Position numbers and translations under genes: made by a program
Part shown: positions 11,501 through 23,100 of the stretch, one piece after another
How positions within the stretch are numbered: the stretch's first letter is position 1
How the letters are laid out: every line of letters begins with the position of its first letter
Notes under the pieces: model-generated
Database searches by the model: none
What the model was told of the DNA's origin: nothing
The model's input: only the letters and a program-made list of their open reading frames with translations
Origin: Salvia splendens
Taxonomy: Eukaryota > Streptophyta > Magnoliopsida > Lamiales > Lamiaceae
NCBI RefSeq assembly: GCF_004379255.2
Contig: NC_056035.1
Location: forward strand, 38,134,773-38,198,772
Length of the DNA stretch: 64,000 nt
Reading direction: 5' to 3'

Positions 11501-12543
11501 CAAGTTATGATAGCTGTGTATACATTAAGAAGAAGGATGGCAGATTAGTAGCATTCTTGCTCTTATATGTCGATGATATGCTTGTCACAGGATCAGACAT
11601 TAATGAGATTGAAAGAGTGAAACATGATCTGAAGTGCAGATTTGAAATGAAGGATTTGGGGGAGGCTAAAAGGATTCTAGGAATTGATATCATTAGAGAT
11701 AGAAGAAGAAGGCTGCTGTGGTTGAGTCAGCAGAGCTATATTGATAAGCTGATTCAGAAATATCAGATGAATGAATCCAGGATTGTGTCAACTCCATTGG
11801 GACAACAATTTCAACTCAGTGCTGATCAGGGGCCCAAAACTGCTGAGGAGCTGAAAGAGATGAAAAGCATACCATACGCAAGCATAATTGGGAGTGTGAT
11901 GTATGTGATGATCTGCACCAGACCAGATCTTGCTCATGCTGTGAGTGTCACAAGTAGATATATGAGTAACCCGGGAAAGATTCACTGGCAGGCACTGAAA
12001 TGGTTGCTAAGATATCTGAGGGGGAGCTCTGGATATGGGATTTTGTACAGAGGTTTTGGAGATCAGACTAAGGAGGTTGTGGAGGGATTCTGTGATTCAG
12101 ATTATGCTTCCAACAAAGACAATAGGAAGTCTCAAACCGGGTACATATTTACAATGTTTGGTTCTGCAATATCTTGGAAATCAAACTTGCAATCTGTGGT
12201 GGCATTATCCACCACCGAGGCTGAGTATATAGCACTCACAGATGCGGTGAAAGAAAGCTTTTGGATCAGAGGTATGATGGAGGATCTCGGTGAAAAGCAA
12301 ACAAAGATGGCTGTGAATTGTGATAGCAGCAGCGCGATATGCTTGTCCAAGCATCAAACATTCCATGAACGAAGTAAGCACATTGACGTGCGTTTACATT
12401 TCATTAGAGATGAGATCAAGAAGGGAATGATTGAAGTAAGGAAGATAGCCACGGAACACAATCCAGCGGATGCCTTAACAAAGATAATACCAGCTTCCAA
12501 GTTCGCTTATTGTTTGGAGTTGGTGAATGTAATGAAGAGGTGA
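8551..12543 (+). CDS. Copia gag-pol polyprotein (element 1), intact
   Basis: A single frame of 1330 residues makes the structural and enzymatic proteins for element replication. Order: gag domain (1-220); zinc knuckle CFYCKKPGHLKINC (near 234); protease around LDSACSFHM (near 290); integrase with HHCC zinc finger (about 418-452) and D,D,E residues in HCDIWGP, RTDNGLEF and NGVAERVNR (to about 580); reverse transcriptase with YVDDM (near 1006); RNase H with DSDYA (near 1180) and STTEAEY. No stop or frameshift is present. The protease triad reads Asp-Ser-Ala, not the usual Asp-Ser-Gly. The start ATG lies 34 bp after the LTR. Confidence 0.97.
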   Translation: MAATRFDFEKFNGKNDFGLWKVKMKAMLIQQGLWEAMKYQKSEKDTDTEDKDEIKKQDLMERAHSAIMLSLGDRVLREVCKEKTPSDVWSKLESIYMTKSLANRLFLKQRLYSIKFLEGKGIMDQLDEFMKAVDDLESVDGDLKDEDKAIMLLNALPKSFDQLKDAILYGRDSSLTYEEVLTALKAKEFQKTSNPRPTDQAGEAMIVKPSDKRAAKKKWNKKANFGKKEEKETRSCFYCKKPGHLKINCHSWKKKKAEEMERVNTADVAQEMEMAHALNIADEDINEKWILDSACSFHMCPKYEWFHNLKRSDGSVLLGNNQVCKVRGMGDIKIRLEDGSLRILTEVRFIPDIKRNLISLGALEAKGCSFSSSDGELKVKKGSQIMLLAKRVNSLYYLQAEVIINQANAVQMQDANIWHLRLGHVSIDGVNQLIKDGVIKANRKLNSRECEICVLAKSKKLAYSSGKHTSKSVLDYAHCDIWGPAQTPSIGGGRYFLSIVDDYSRKLWLYIMKEKSEAFIRFTEWCREVEVEKGSTLKCLRTDNGLEFLSHQFEDFCKMKGIKRHRTVPNNPQQNGVAERVNRTILERVRCMLISSGLSHRFWGEAASTAVTLINKCPTSAINLETPDYRWYGHHGDYNILKPFGCRAYSHIRQGKLQPRAIKCVMLGYQKGVKGYRLWSQEDGNQKIVISRDVIFRELEMPYKEQKESTRSIGSDDQIEVEFLSTDQNLVQGEESESPDTEQHDQGPDEDEEQNMDEGGASSENLHDYMLARDRQRRSNIRKPARYSNASLVYYAFCAAEDIESSEPSTYKEAIKSREKDKWIKAMQEEIDSLLKNKTWILVTRKRLQKLIGCKWIFKKKIEASEGDRIRYKARLVAKGYNQREGIDYNEIFSPVVKHSSIRMLMALVAKNDWELHQLDVKTAFLHGELEESIFMEQPEGFVKAGDEDKVCLLKRSIYGLKQSSRQWNLQFDQHMRMIGFESSSYDSCVYIKKKDGRLVAFLLLYVDDMLVTGSDINEIERVKHDLKCRFEMKDLGEAKRILGIDIIRDRRRRLLWLSQQSYIDKLIQKYQMNESRIVSTPLGQQFQLSADQGPKTAEELKEMKSIPYASIIGSVMYVMICTRPDLAHAVSVTSRYMSNPGKIHWQALKWLLRYLRGSSGYGILYRGFGDQTKEVVEGFCDSDYASNKDNRKSQTGYIFTMFGSAISWKSNLQSVVALSTTEAEYIALTDAVKESFWIRGMMEDLGEKQTKMAVNCDSSSAICLSKHQTFHERSKHIDVRLHFIRDEIKKGMIEVRKIATEHNPADALTKIIPASKFAYCLELVNVMKR

Positions 12544-12590
12544 AGAAAGCGGGGTTTGGAGGATTATGACAGAGAGCATTGATGTTGGAA

Positions 12591-12604
12591 ACGAGGTGGA
12601 GATT
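12591..12604 (+). promoter_or_regulatory. Polypurine tract of copia element 1
   Basis: ACGAGGTGGAGATT directly precedes the 3' LTR and would prime plus-strand synthesis. Element 2 has a similar AGGTGGAG at the same place. Confidence 0.55.
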
Positions 12605-13159
12605 TGTTGGCATTTTTAGCGTTACACAACATCAGCCAAAGTTAGTTAAGTTGGTTGAAGTGAAGGTGCATGAAATTGCATATGGACGTGAGCACATAGG
12701 AATGCATCTATGTGAAGTTAGTTGCACTGGATTCTATAAAAGGGATCATGCACACTTCATGATAACAATCAATAAAGTGATTACACATTTTACAAAGAGG
12801 GAGATCGAGAAAAGCAGAGCATTCTGATATTCATTGCTCAAGAAAGAGGCAAGAAAGTGTCAACCGGGAAGTGTTGCAGCTGGAGTGTTCATTCTCAGAT
12901 CTCAGCTTCGGTTAGTTCGATTGCTATTGAGTTTAGCGGATAGATCGATCATATGAAGTGTTGTATAGATTGTGTAGCTCTTGGTGATTGATTGTGTTGT
13001 ATCCTCTCATAAACTTCATCAATAAGAATCTCTAGAATCCTCCCGTGGATGTAGATCTTTTATGGATCGAACCACGTAAACCGATTGTGTCGTTGCTTGT
13101 TTTCTTTTCTTGGCGTTTTTCTGTCGCGTGTGATTGAAGAACTTGGATACATTGTTACA
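12605..13159 (+). repeat. 3' LTR of copia element 1
   Basis: Same length as the 5' LTR, with no difference seen. Its TATA box (12735-12741) points toward ABCB2, so read-out transcription would begin roughly 490 bp upstream of the ABCB2 ATG. Confidence 0.97.
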
Positions 13160-13250
13160 CCATACATATACTTAATACTACTACTACTATCTTCCTTTGT
13201 TCATAGAAATAACACTATATCTCAAATAAATCCTCTTGTTTAGTGAAGAA

Positions 13251-13767
13251 ATGAGCCATCAGTCTGCCACAGGAGCGGCTTCTAATTTCTCGGTGGGTGG
13301 CGAGGATGAAGACGACGAGAAGAAGAAGAAGAAGAAGAAGAAGAAATCGGGGAGTAAGAAAACTGTTGGCATCGCGCAAATGTTTTCGTTTGCGGATAGC
13401 TATGATTATTTATTGATGTTCGTTGGATCGATCGGCGCGTGTGTGCATGGTGCTTCCGTCCCAGTTTTCTTCATTTACTTTGGGAAAATGATTAATATAA
13501 TTGGCTTAGCATATTTTTTCCCTAAAGAAGCCTCTCACAAAGTTGCTATGGTACGTACTATCCTCTATTTCTCACACTAATTAGGGTTTTTGTTTTTGAT
13601 ATATTTTTTAATGTGTTGTGTTTTGCAGTATTCATTGGACTTTCTGTATCTCAGCATTGCCATTCTGTTTTCTTCATGGACAGGTAAAATTAATTACAGA
13701 GATACTAATAGGAATACTCCACTTGTTTGTTAGTGTGTGTGTGTGTGTGAGAGAGGTGAAATATAAT

Positions 13768-13808
<41 letters not shown>

Positions 13809-16800
13809 TAGAGGTGGCGTGTTGGATGCATTCTGGGGAGAGGCAAGCGGCGAAGATGAGAATGGCTTATCTCCGATCAATGCTAAATCAAGATATTAGC
13901 ATTTTCGACACTGAAGCCTCCACCGGTGAAGTGATTTCTGCTATTACTTCCGATATTCTCCTGGTTCAGGATGCCATTTCCGAAAAGGTTCGTTTTCGAA
14001 TAAAGATAAATTTACATAAATTGTATAGTTGAACCAAGTTAATGTTTTCTAAATTGATTTATTATTTATCATAGTAATATTTACCTACTACTAAATTGTC
14101 CCTACCCTATTAAAAAAATAATTCAGCAAGCATATATCAGTATGATAATAATTGAGTACTAATTATGTGAAGGGTAATTGTGTTAATCACTTAAATTTTG
14201 GGAGCTATAAAATTACCAAATTCCAATCATGTAATTTACTAAATTTATCGCTGCCCTTCATTTTTATTACTCTAACTAATTCATTCATTATTATTTGAGT
14301 CAATTAGTCACCTAATAATAATCCTCATAATTATTTTTGTGAGCTACATTAGGAATTACAGCTGTGTTTCCTAAACTACTCCAAAGTACCACCTAAATTT
14401 AATCACGAAAAATGCACATGTGACTTTGCTACATTTAATGTGTTTATAATAGGCATCTATTTCTAGTTTGAATTTGAACACCTCTACTGTAAAAAAAATT
14501 ACTACCACTAATTTCTCATTAGGGATTTTCTTATTTATAATTCAATTGGGTGGGGAGGTACATGCAATATTGATGTTATGTTTCATTAATAGTACATGCT
14601 TCCAATTTCCATCAGGCCCACAAATTTTATTTGTAATTTAAATAATAGTACTATTTTCCAATAATACGGTATTTACCTATGAAAGGTAAAGCGCAAAATT
14701 TGATGAGTTGGTCGACCGTCAATGCGGTGTTCTCATTTATCTATTATTCATAGCTTATTTTATTTTTTAGAATATTAGTGTTTTTGCGTCTTTGACGAAG
14801 TACTAGTATTTTATTTTATTTTTTAAATAAACAAAAAAAAATCTTAGATATTTAGGTTTTATTGATAGTGAATAGACTGCCCTTCGTTCATTGGGGTGGC
14901 TTTAATTTCTCTGAAACTGACTTTTGTGGTGTATTTAATGCATATATGTTCATCTGCATTTATTTCATTTAGTTAGATGGTTGGGAGGGAAGGGTTTCAA
15001 ATTCTAGTCTCCCTTATTTGAATAGATCAACACACCCATAAATATTTGGGGGTGCAGTTGGATAGTAGAGAAATAAACGTGACTATAATTTATTATTTCC
15101 ATGTGGGTCGCCTTTCTTGATATACCTTAATACCTGTCAGATCGGATATTCAAATATACTTTTAATATTTTATTATTTTATTTTATCTTATAATTCTTGT
15201 TGTATTCAGAAGGCGGTATAGGAATAACATAAGTTTATTACAATTAATTGTAATGAAAATAAAATTCAATTCATGTTAGTAAGAAATAGTTTGGTAGGAT
15301 AGATAATTCATTATACGACAAAAAATGACCTATACTTGGGAGGTAAGAAATAGTTTGGTAGGATAGATAATTCATTATACGACAAAAAATGACCTATACT
15401 TGGGAGGAGAATGATAGAGTTTAAACCCAATTCGATTGTAAATCCGTCGTGCTAAAACCCTATTTCGAGCTCGAATCGACTATATTATGCTCGATTCGAG
15501 CCCTAGCTAGGAACATGCACGGTCAAGGTCAGTTACATATAGTATAACACTAAATAAAAACAAAGTCCACAAATCCTTTATCTTTACATATAACTTTATG
15601 AGTTAATTAAAAAAGTGTAGTTTAATTTGTGTTCATGTACATATAATATATGCAGGTGGGGAAGTTTTTGCACTACGTGAGTCGTTTCATAGTAGGGTTC
15701 GCCGTTGGTTTCATGAGAGTTTGGCAGATCAGTTTGGTGACACTTTCCATAGTGCCATTAATCGCAATCGCCGGTGGGATTTACGCGTACGTGGCGACCG
15801 GCCTCATTGCCAGTGTTCGGAAATCTTACATCGAAGCTGGAGAAATCGCGGAAGAGGTGATAGGCAACGTGAGGACGGTGCAAGCATTTGTGGGAGAAGA
15901 GAAGGCAGTGAAGTCATACACGGAGTCCCTTTTGGGGACATACAAGTATGGGAGGAAAGCCGGGCTTGCCAAGGGCCTCGGCCTTGGGACGCTCCACTGC
16001 GTCCTCTTCCTCTCGTGGGCGTTGCTCGTCTGGTACACCAGCATCGTCGTTCATAAGAACATCGCCAACGGTGGAGAGTCCTTCACCACCATGCTCAATG
16101 TTGTCATCTCTGGCTTGTAAGTCCATACAAAAATTTATTTGTTGGCTCTTTTTCAATAAATCAAATTTAAATCCAGATATATTATTTTCTGATAATTGAC
16201 CAACCCCTTTTTGAACTGACTCAATTTAAAATCTAAAAACTTGGATCAACTCTTTTGAATTAGTCCAAATTAAAGTCCATACTATTTTCTAATTGGTTTG
16301 GTCCCTCTTTCAAATTAGACCAGATTTAAATTCTAGACATATTGTTTTCTGATTGATTGGGACCAGTCCTATTTTGAATTAGGCAAATTTAAAGTCCAAT
16401 TATTTTGATTGGTTTGGACTACCCTCCAATTAGATTAGATCAAATATAAAGCCTAGCTAGATATACTCCAATTTAATTGGTTTGGCCCTCTTTTAAATTA
16501 GACAATATTTAAAGTCTAGATACACTTATGAATTAAAGTTTTATACAAATTTATATAAGAGAATTAGACATAGAAATTTATATAGTGATTTTTGTTCTCT
16601 CTTTACACTAACCCGGAAATATTTGTTAGTATATTTATTTGTTTCATTAGCCAACACCCGAACTAATATGATCATGTGGTCATTGCAGGTCGCTCGGACA
16701 GGCAGCGCCGGACATCACGGCCTTCATACGGGCCAAGGCAGCCGCGTACCCCATCTTCGAGATGATCGAGCGGAACAAGACGAGCAAGAGCAACGCCACA

Positions 16801-19800
16801 AGACACGGGAAGAAACCAAACAAAGTGGAAGGCCACATTAAGTTCAAGAACGTGATGTTCAGCTACCCTTCCCGCCCCGACGTCGTCATCTTCAACAAGC
16901 TCTCCCTCGACATCCCTCCCGGGAAAATCGTGGCCCTCGTCGGCGGCAGCGGCTCCGGGAAGAGCACCGTCATATCCTTGATAGAGCGCTTCTACGACCC
17001 GTTGTCCGGACACGTCATGCTCGATGGGAACGATGTAAGAGAGCTTGACCTCAAATGGCTCAGACAGCAGATTGGTTTGGTGAACCAAGAGCCTGCCCTG
17101 TTTGCCACCACCATAAGAGACAACATTCTCTATGGGAAAAATGATGCAACCAATGAGGAGATCACACGTGCTGCGAAGCTCTCTGAGGCTATCAACTTCA
17201 TAAGCAACCTTCCTGATAGATTTGAGACTCAGGTGGGGGAGAGAGGTGTGCAGCTGTCTGGTGGCCAGAAGCAGAGGATTGCCATATCTCGTGCGATTGT
17301 GAAGAACCCTTCGATCTTGCTGCTGGATGAGGCTACGAGCGCCCTGGATGCTGAGTCGGAGAAGAGTGTGCAGGAGGCTCTCGACCGTGTGATGGTCGGA
17401 CGAACGACTGTGATCGTTGCGCATAGGCTTTCTACTATTAGGAACGCGGATGTGATTGCTGTTGTGCAGAATGGGGCCATTGTGGAGACTGGGAGCCATG
17501 AGGATCTTATGTCGAGGCCGAATAGCGCTTATGCTTCGCTTGTGCAGCTGCAGGAGGCCGCCTCGTCCACCTTGGCTCGCTTGCCCTCTCACAGCAGCCG
17601 CCCTCTCAGGTAATGAAGACCGAATCATCTTTATTTGACTGTAAAAAGAATAGGTTCAAAAGCCCCTACTAACATATTTTTTCTGTGTCCGTCACTGCTT
17701 GCAGCATTAGGTATTCGCGGGAAGGGAGCATAAGGTTTTCGAGGGAGCTATCGCGTACAACAAGAAGCCTGGGAGCAAGTTTTCGATCTGAGAAGTCTCT
17801 AAGCAGATTTGGCGGTGATGGAGGTGACAATGTTGTGAAGCTGGCCAAGGTGTCTTCGAAGAGGCTGTACGCCATGGTGCGGCCAGACTGGTTTTATGGC
17901 ATTTCCGGCACCATCTGCGCATTCATTGCTGGGGCGCAGTTTCCTCTTTTCGCGCTTGGTGTCACTCAAGCTCTTGTGTCTTACTACACGGATTGGGACA
18001 CGACGCGTCGGGAGGTCAAGAAGATCGCCTTCCTCTTTACTGGAGGTGCTGTCGTGACTGTGATCGTCCACGCCATCACGCATCTCAGCTTCGGGATCAT
18101 GGGAGAACGCCTCACACTTCGTGTTCGAGAGAAGATGTTCACTGGTAGTACATTGCCACAATCTTGCTGTTTGTCATGAAAAAAATGGTTTCCTTACACT
18201 TTTTTTTGTCAATTGCAGCTATGTTGAGGAACGAGATCGGATGGTTTGATGATGTGAACAACACGAGCGCCATGCTAGCATCGAGGCTGGAGAGTGAAGC
18301 GACGCTGTTGAAGACAGTGGTCGTTGATCACTCGACTATTCTGTTGCAGAATGTAGGCCTTGTTGTGACTTCATTTGTCATCTCCTTCATGTTGAACTGG
18401 AGGCTTACTCTTATTGTCATTGCAACATATCCTTTGATAATCAGTGGCCATATTAGTGAGGTGCCTCTCAAACTCAATCAATGCCGCCTACTTAATGTAT
18501 GTGTATATGTGTACTGATTGCTGTTTTCAACTTCAGAAACTGTTCATGAAAGGCTATGGTGTGGACTTGAACAAAGCGTATCTCAAAGCGAACATGCTTG
18601 CTGGAGAGGCTGTGAGCAACATCCGTACAGTCGCAGCATTCTGCTCGGAGGAGAAAGTTGTTAGTCTCTATGCACGCGAGCTAGTTGAGCCATCAAGGAG
18701 CTCATTCAGGCGTGGCCAAGCTGCCGGGATCTTCTATGGAGTCTCACAGTTTTTCATCTTCTCATCCTACGGTCTTGCTTTATGGTAAGTAGTATGTGTG
18801 TTTTGTACATAACATATGTTGCTAGGAAGAATGAAAACTAACTTGTTGGAATTAGGTATGGTTCTACTCTCATGGAGAAGGGGCTTTCCGGGTTTAAGTC
18901 AGTGATGAAGACATTCATGGTGCTGATTGTGACGGCCTTAGCTATGGGAGAGACGCTAGCCATGGCACCGGACCTTCTCAAGGGAAACAGAATGGTGGCG
19001 TCCGTGTTTGAAGTGCTGGACCGGAGGACTGAGATTGTGAACGACGTTGGAGAAGAGGTTGCGCGGGTAGAAGGCTCAATAGAGCTCAAGGACGTCGAGT
19101 TTAGCTACCCATCAAGGCCAAACGTGATGATTTTCAAGGACTTCAGCTTGAGAGTTCACTCTGGAAGAAGTATGGCACTAGTTGGCCAGAGTGGATCAGG
19201 CAAAAGCTCTGTAATTGCACTAATCCTCAGATTCTATGATCCCACTTCTGGGAAAGTGTTGGTGGATGGTATGTTCCTTCTTATTTCAAGATTTGATATG
19301 ATTTTCCCAGTCAAAATATGTATGATACTATTCATATACAGGTAAGGACATAAAGAGGCTTAAGCTCAAGTCACTAAGGAAACACATAGGGTTGGTGCAG
19401 CAAGAACCAGCTCTGTTTGCCACATCCATCTATGAGAACATCCTATATGGCAAAGAGGGAGCCACAGAGGGTGAAATAATGGAAGCCGCGAAGCTTGCAA
19501 ACGCACATAGCTTCATCAGCGGGCTCCCAGAAGGGTACTCAACCCGGGTGGGGGAACGAGGAGTTCAGCTCTCCGGAGGGCAGAAGCAAAGAGTGGCAAT
19601 AGCGAGGGCAATTCTAAAGAACCCTTCGATCCTGCTCTTGGATGAAGCGACTAGCGCTTTGGATGTGGAGTCAGAGCGCATTGTGCAGCAAGCACTCGAC
19701 AGGCTTATGAAGAACCGGACAACAGTGGTGGTGGCGCACAGGCTGTCGACCATCAAGAATGCAGATCAAATATCAGTGTTGCAAGATGGCAAGATTATAG

Positions 19801-19886
19801 AGCAAGGGACTCATTCAGGTCTCGTAGAGAACAAAGATGGTGCCTATTACAAGTTGATAAACCTACAGAGGCAACAGCAACACTAA
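13251..19886 (+). CDS. ABCB2: ABC transporter B family member 2 (P-glycoprotein type)
   Basis: Ten exons join in frame to 1266 residues: 13251-13550, 13629-13683, 13812-13987, 15656-16116, 16689-17609, 17705-18144, 18219-18460, 18537-18784, 18856-19268, 19342-19886. It is a full transporter, TMD-NBD-TMD-NBD. NBD1 has Walker [10 protein letters not shown] (near residue 415), LSGGQKQR and [15 protein letters not shown]2 has Walker [18 protein letters not shown] and [12 protein letters not shown]. All ATP-site motifs are intact. Sequence agrees closely with Arabidopsis ABCB2 along its whole length. Close relatives are membrane exporters, some moving auxin; the substrate here is unknown. The N-terminus holds a Lys run coded by AAG/AAA repeats. 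The start at 13251 is the first ATG of the frame. A fresh copia element lies 91 bp upstream. Intron 3 (1.67 kb) is the largest. Confidence 0.96.
13731..13806. repeat. GT microsatellites in ABCB2 intron 2
   Basis: Two (GT)n tracts, about 13731-13749 and 13768-13806, separated by a short AT-rich stretch. The second ends just before the exon 3 acceptor (13810-13811), so length changes could affect the pyrimidine tract. Confidence 0.95.
15279..15406. repeat. Perfect 64-bp tandem duplication in ABCB2 intron 3
   Basis: Copies at 15279-15342 and 15343-15406 are identical by eye. Each contains AATAGTTTGGTAGGATAG and CCTATACTTGGGAG. No mismatch was seen, so the duplication is recent. Confidence 0.95.
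16155..16525. repeat. Degenerate tandem array in ABCB2 intron 4
   Basis: About six diverged units of roughly 60-65 bp recur, each with an AATTTAAA.TC.AGA block, a TTTTCT.ATTG block and a GGTTTGG.CC.TCTTT block. There is no coding potential. Unit borders are approximate. Confidence 0.7.
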
Positions 19887-20109
19887 ATGCTTAAGCTATA
19901 CACAATTTTTTTCAACAAATGTAAGTGCTTGTTTTTGTTGGAAAGTGTTCGACGTGGTGTTTATTATAATTAATGACATGTTTGCTATATGTTGAAATGG
20001 GAAAATCAATAAAAATCTTTCCATACGTGTTTTATACACATCCATTTTCTTTTAAAGAAGGCTTTTACTTCATCATCTAAGCAATAAATCCCCAGAGAGC
20101 TATCATCTC

Positions 20110-23100
20110 CTAATCATCATCTGCATTACTTTCTTCAACCTCTGGCTTTACAAAGAACTCAATATAGGCAATGCGGCTGGGCTGCTGATAGCCAGCCGAG
20201 TCAATGTGGGGATGGGGAACGGAGGGCTTCGCCACTGAAACAAGGTGCTGAATTTTGAGCATGCCACCTCTGCCAATTGTGGCCTTGCTCCCTCGATTGT
20301 CTTTCAGGACACTAGCCGGTATGTTTGAAGTTGTTGCTCGCAGGAACTTGTATTTGTACCTGACCAAGCCACGACGAAGCACTTCAGTAAGAGTCATGAA
20401 GCTGCACATTATAGGCTAACAGGAAAGAAACCTGTGTGAAACTTGTCGATCACAGCTGAATGCAATCAGAAGGTCTGTATTGACATAGTAATTGAAATCT
20501 ATCTGCAAGCAAACAGATTATGGTAATCCTTGGACAAAGAATGGGCTCTTTGAACTAATTTTGGAAAAATTATTTAAGGTGTACCTGCAAGTCCCCATGG
20601 CCTTCACCCCTGAAGATGACAGATGGGGGTGATGGCTGTAACGATATCTGAATGCTAGAGCCAGGCCATTCAAGATCATCAATAGCTTCCTTTAGAGCTG
20701 CAGACTAATAGATTGAGAATCACTTTGCTGATAGAATAACAGTTCAACTTTTTCTTAATTAACAAATAAAAGCCAAGTGTATCAACTAAAGATCATAAGC
20801 ATGAAACATCACTATGTGGATAGTAAATAGTAGAAAACCAGTTTGGTCGGTACGAGTCTTATGACTATTTATCTCCATGATATAAGAAAATTAAAAGAAA
20901 AAAAAACTAATGTGGATATATGTTAGCATTTTCGAGTAGACATCTGAGCAGTAACTAATAATCAGTATATTTCTCCCGACTTATCCAGTATTATGAGACT
21001 GTTCAACGGCTTCATGATAAGTCCTGGAAAAGGCAGGGATGCGGGATGCCTAATACTTGCCAGGTTGCAGAGCATGGTTGAAGATAAAGATGATTTGTCT
21101 GTTCATCTCCGAGATTATCATGTGTTTTTATAATTTACGCCTTGGGTTTACGTCTAACACTGCCTTGAGGCTTATGGCTCACGGCTTAGAGCGCATTTTT
21201 AAACCTAGGGACTACTACTGAAATATGATTCTGTGATGCAAAATACACAAGGTTCTCAACCTTGGTATACCTAAACAAGACCCTACAGCTTTTAAGGGAG
21301 CTTGCATCCTATAGGACTCGAACCTGCAGGACCCAACAGCTTTTGTAAAATTTTCAAGGACCATTCTGGGTATATCACTATATCTATTCTTCAAGTCACA
21401 TGAAACTCTTTAGAGATAAGGGAGGTAGCAAGAGTACAAGGGAAGTGGTATCTTTGGGGAACATTGGAGGCTGCAGAGTCCTTGGAGATATAATATTGCA
21501 AAAAGGTCACTCAATTGCAATTGTGCCATGTTATTGGTGCATAAGTTACTGCTATGGGTTCTTTATAGAATGTGAAATATTCTATTATGCATTTCACATG
21601 TACTTCTGAAAACAAGGTTATTGGTTGAGTGCCTAATGTGTCCTTTGATTCCATATATGTGTAACTCATTCTTCCAAGAATTTAAACCAAAAAATCCAAA
21701 AAAGATGCTTGACATATCAAACTTTCATACAAGTGTCAATAATAGGTTATATGAATGTCTCTTTTGATCATTGGTTGTATACATAGTCATCGTAGCTATG
21801 GCAAGTGAAGTTATATGTTGAATTGAACTCAACTTTATGTGCAAGTAGATACAAGTTCTGATAAAAGATCTTGGTGACAATGACATTACTTTTTGCACAA
21901 GTGCTGAAGTAATTTACAGCATATTAGGCTGGAGACTGGGCTCAGTGAATATAGGGCCACATACAAGATTTAGCACATGGACATTGTTGGTAGATTGTGA
22001 TGGCTCAAGCACCAAGTTCGGCAAGCTCGCCAAGCTCGGCAAGTTCGGCAAGCTCGCCAAGCTCGGCAAGTTCGGCAAGCTCGCCAAGCTCGGCAAGTTC
22101 GGCAAGCTCGTCAAGCTCGGCAAGTTCGGCAAGCTCGTCAAGATCGGCAAGCTCGTCAAGCTCGTCAAGCTCGGCAGCTCGGCAGCTCGGCTGTTATGAC
22201 AACTCGTTTCCGGCAGCCGTTAGATCTGTTTGTTAGTCAAGTTTTAATCCTAGCCGTAGGATTGAAACTAGCCGTTAGTTTTAGTTTCTGTTAAATAGCT
22301 TTTTTCAGTAGTTAGTTTTACATACTGTAGCTCATTCTCTCGCTTTCGTTTTTCTCATTCCAGTGAATAAAATTTCCTTTACAATTTCATTCCAATCTTC
22401 AACCGATTGTTCTTGCTACTCAAATCGTTCCTCAATTGTTTACAAATTGGCGCCGTCTGTGGGAATCGGGAGGCGCGATTGATTTCTGATTTGTTCTTTC
22501 GGTGGTGAGATTGGAGGGTGTTATGGCTTCTAGGTTTGAGGCCGAGAAATTCACGGGTAGGAATGATTTCGGCTTATGGCGGATGAAAATGCGGGCTATG
22601 CTGATTCATCAAGGCCTTGCTTCGGCGTTGGAGGCGGGCGGAAAGGAGGACAAGTCGGAGAAAGGGGAGAAGATGGATCTTGACGAAAAGGAGATCCTTA
22701 AACGAGCTGAGATCGAGGCGAAAGCTCATAGTGCAATTGTGCTATGCCTCGGGGATAAAGTTCTTCGAGAGGTTGCAAAAGAAAAGACTGCAGCCGGAAT
22801 AATCGCGAAGCTCGAAGACTTGTACATGGCTAAGTCCTTGGCCAATAGGCTGCTCATGAAGCAGCGGTTATACTCCTATCGATTCTTGGATGATAAAGGG
22901 ATATTGGAGCAACTTGAAGACTTCAATAAGGCGGTCGATGATCTTGAAAATATCGACACCTCGATAGGGGATGAAGATAAGGCAATATTACTTTTGAATG
23001 CTCTGCCGAAGTCATTTGATCAGCTACGAGATGCCATATTGTATGGCCGAGAGGGTACTATCACCCTTGTTGAAGTTCAGTCGGCCATAAGAGCAAAAGA

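Larger units (their letters stand above)
7962..13159 (+). mobile_element. Full-length Ty1/copia LTR retrotransposon (element 1), very recent
   Basis: 5198 bp with LTRs at 7962-8516 and 12605-13159, both 555 bp and identical by eye. A perfect CCATA target duplication flanks it (7957-7961, 13160-13164). Order is LTR, primer binding site, one 1330-codon gag-pol frame, purine tract, LTR. Integrase before reverse transcriptase defines copia; the sequence resembles the Tnt1/Tork group. Nothing visible prevents it from being autonomous. It ends 91 bp before the ABCB2 start codon, in the same orientation. Confidence 0.97.

Noticed and set aside
13618..14032. Frames with Val-Cys repeats
   Set aside because: Translation of the GT microsatellite running into ABCB2 exon 3.
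16672..17628. Long minus-strand open frame opposite ABCB2 exon 5
   Set aside because: It mirrors the conserved GC-rich NBD1 exon; composition follows from the sense codons and no domain is seen.
22014..22190. Regular short repeats resembling a CRISPR array
   Set aside because: The units are contiguous 9/27-bp words without unique spacers, inside a plant LTR.
21914..22236. Open frames on both strands coding Lys-Leu-Gly or Ser-Ala repeats
   Set aside because: They are the LTR minisatellite read in frames free of stops; repeated in the 3' LTR at 26492-26822. Not genes.
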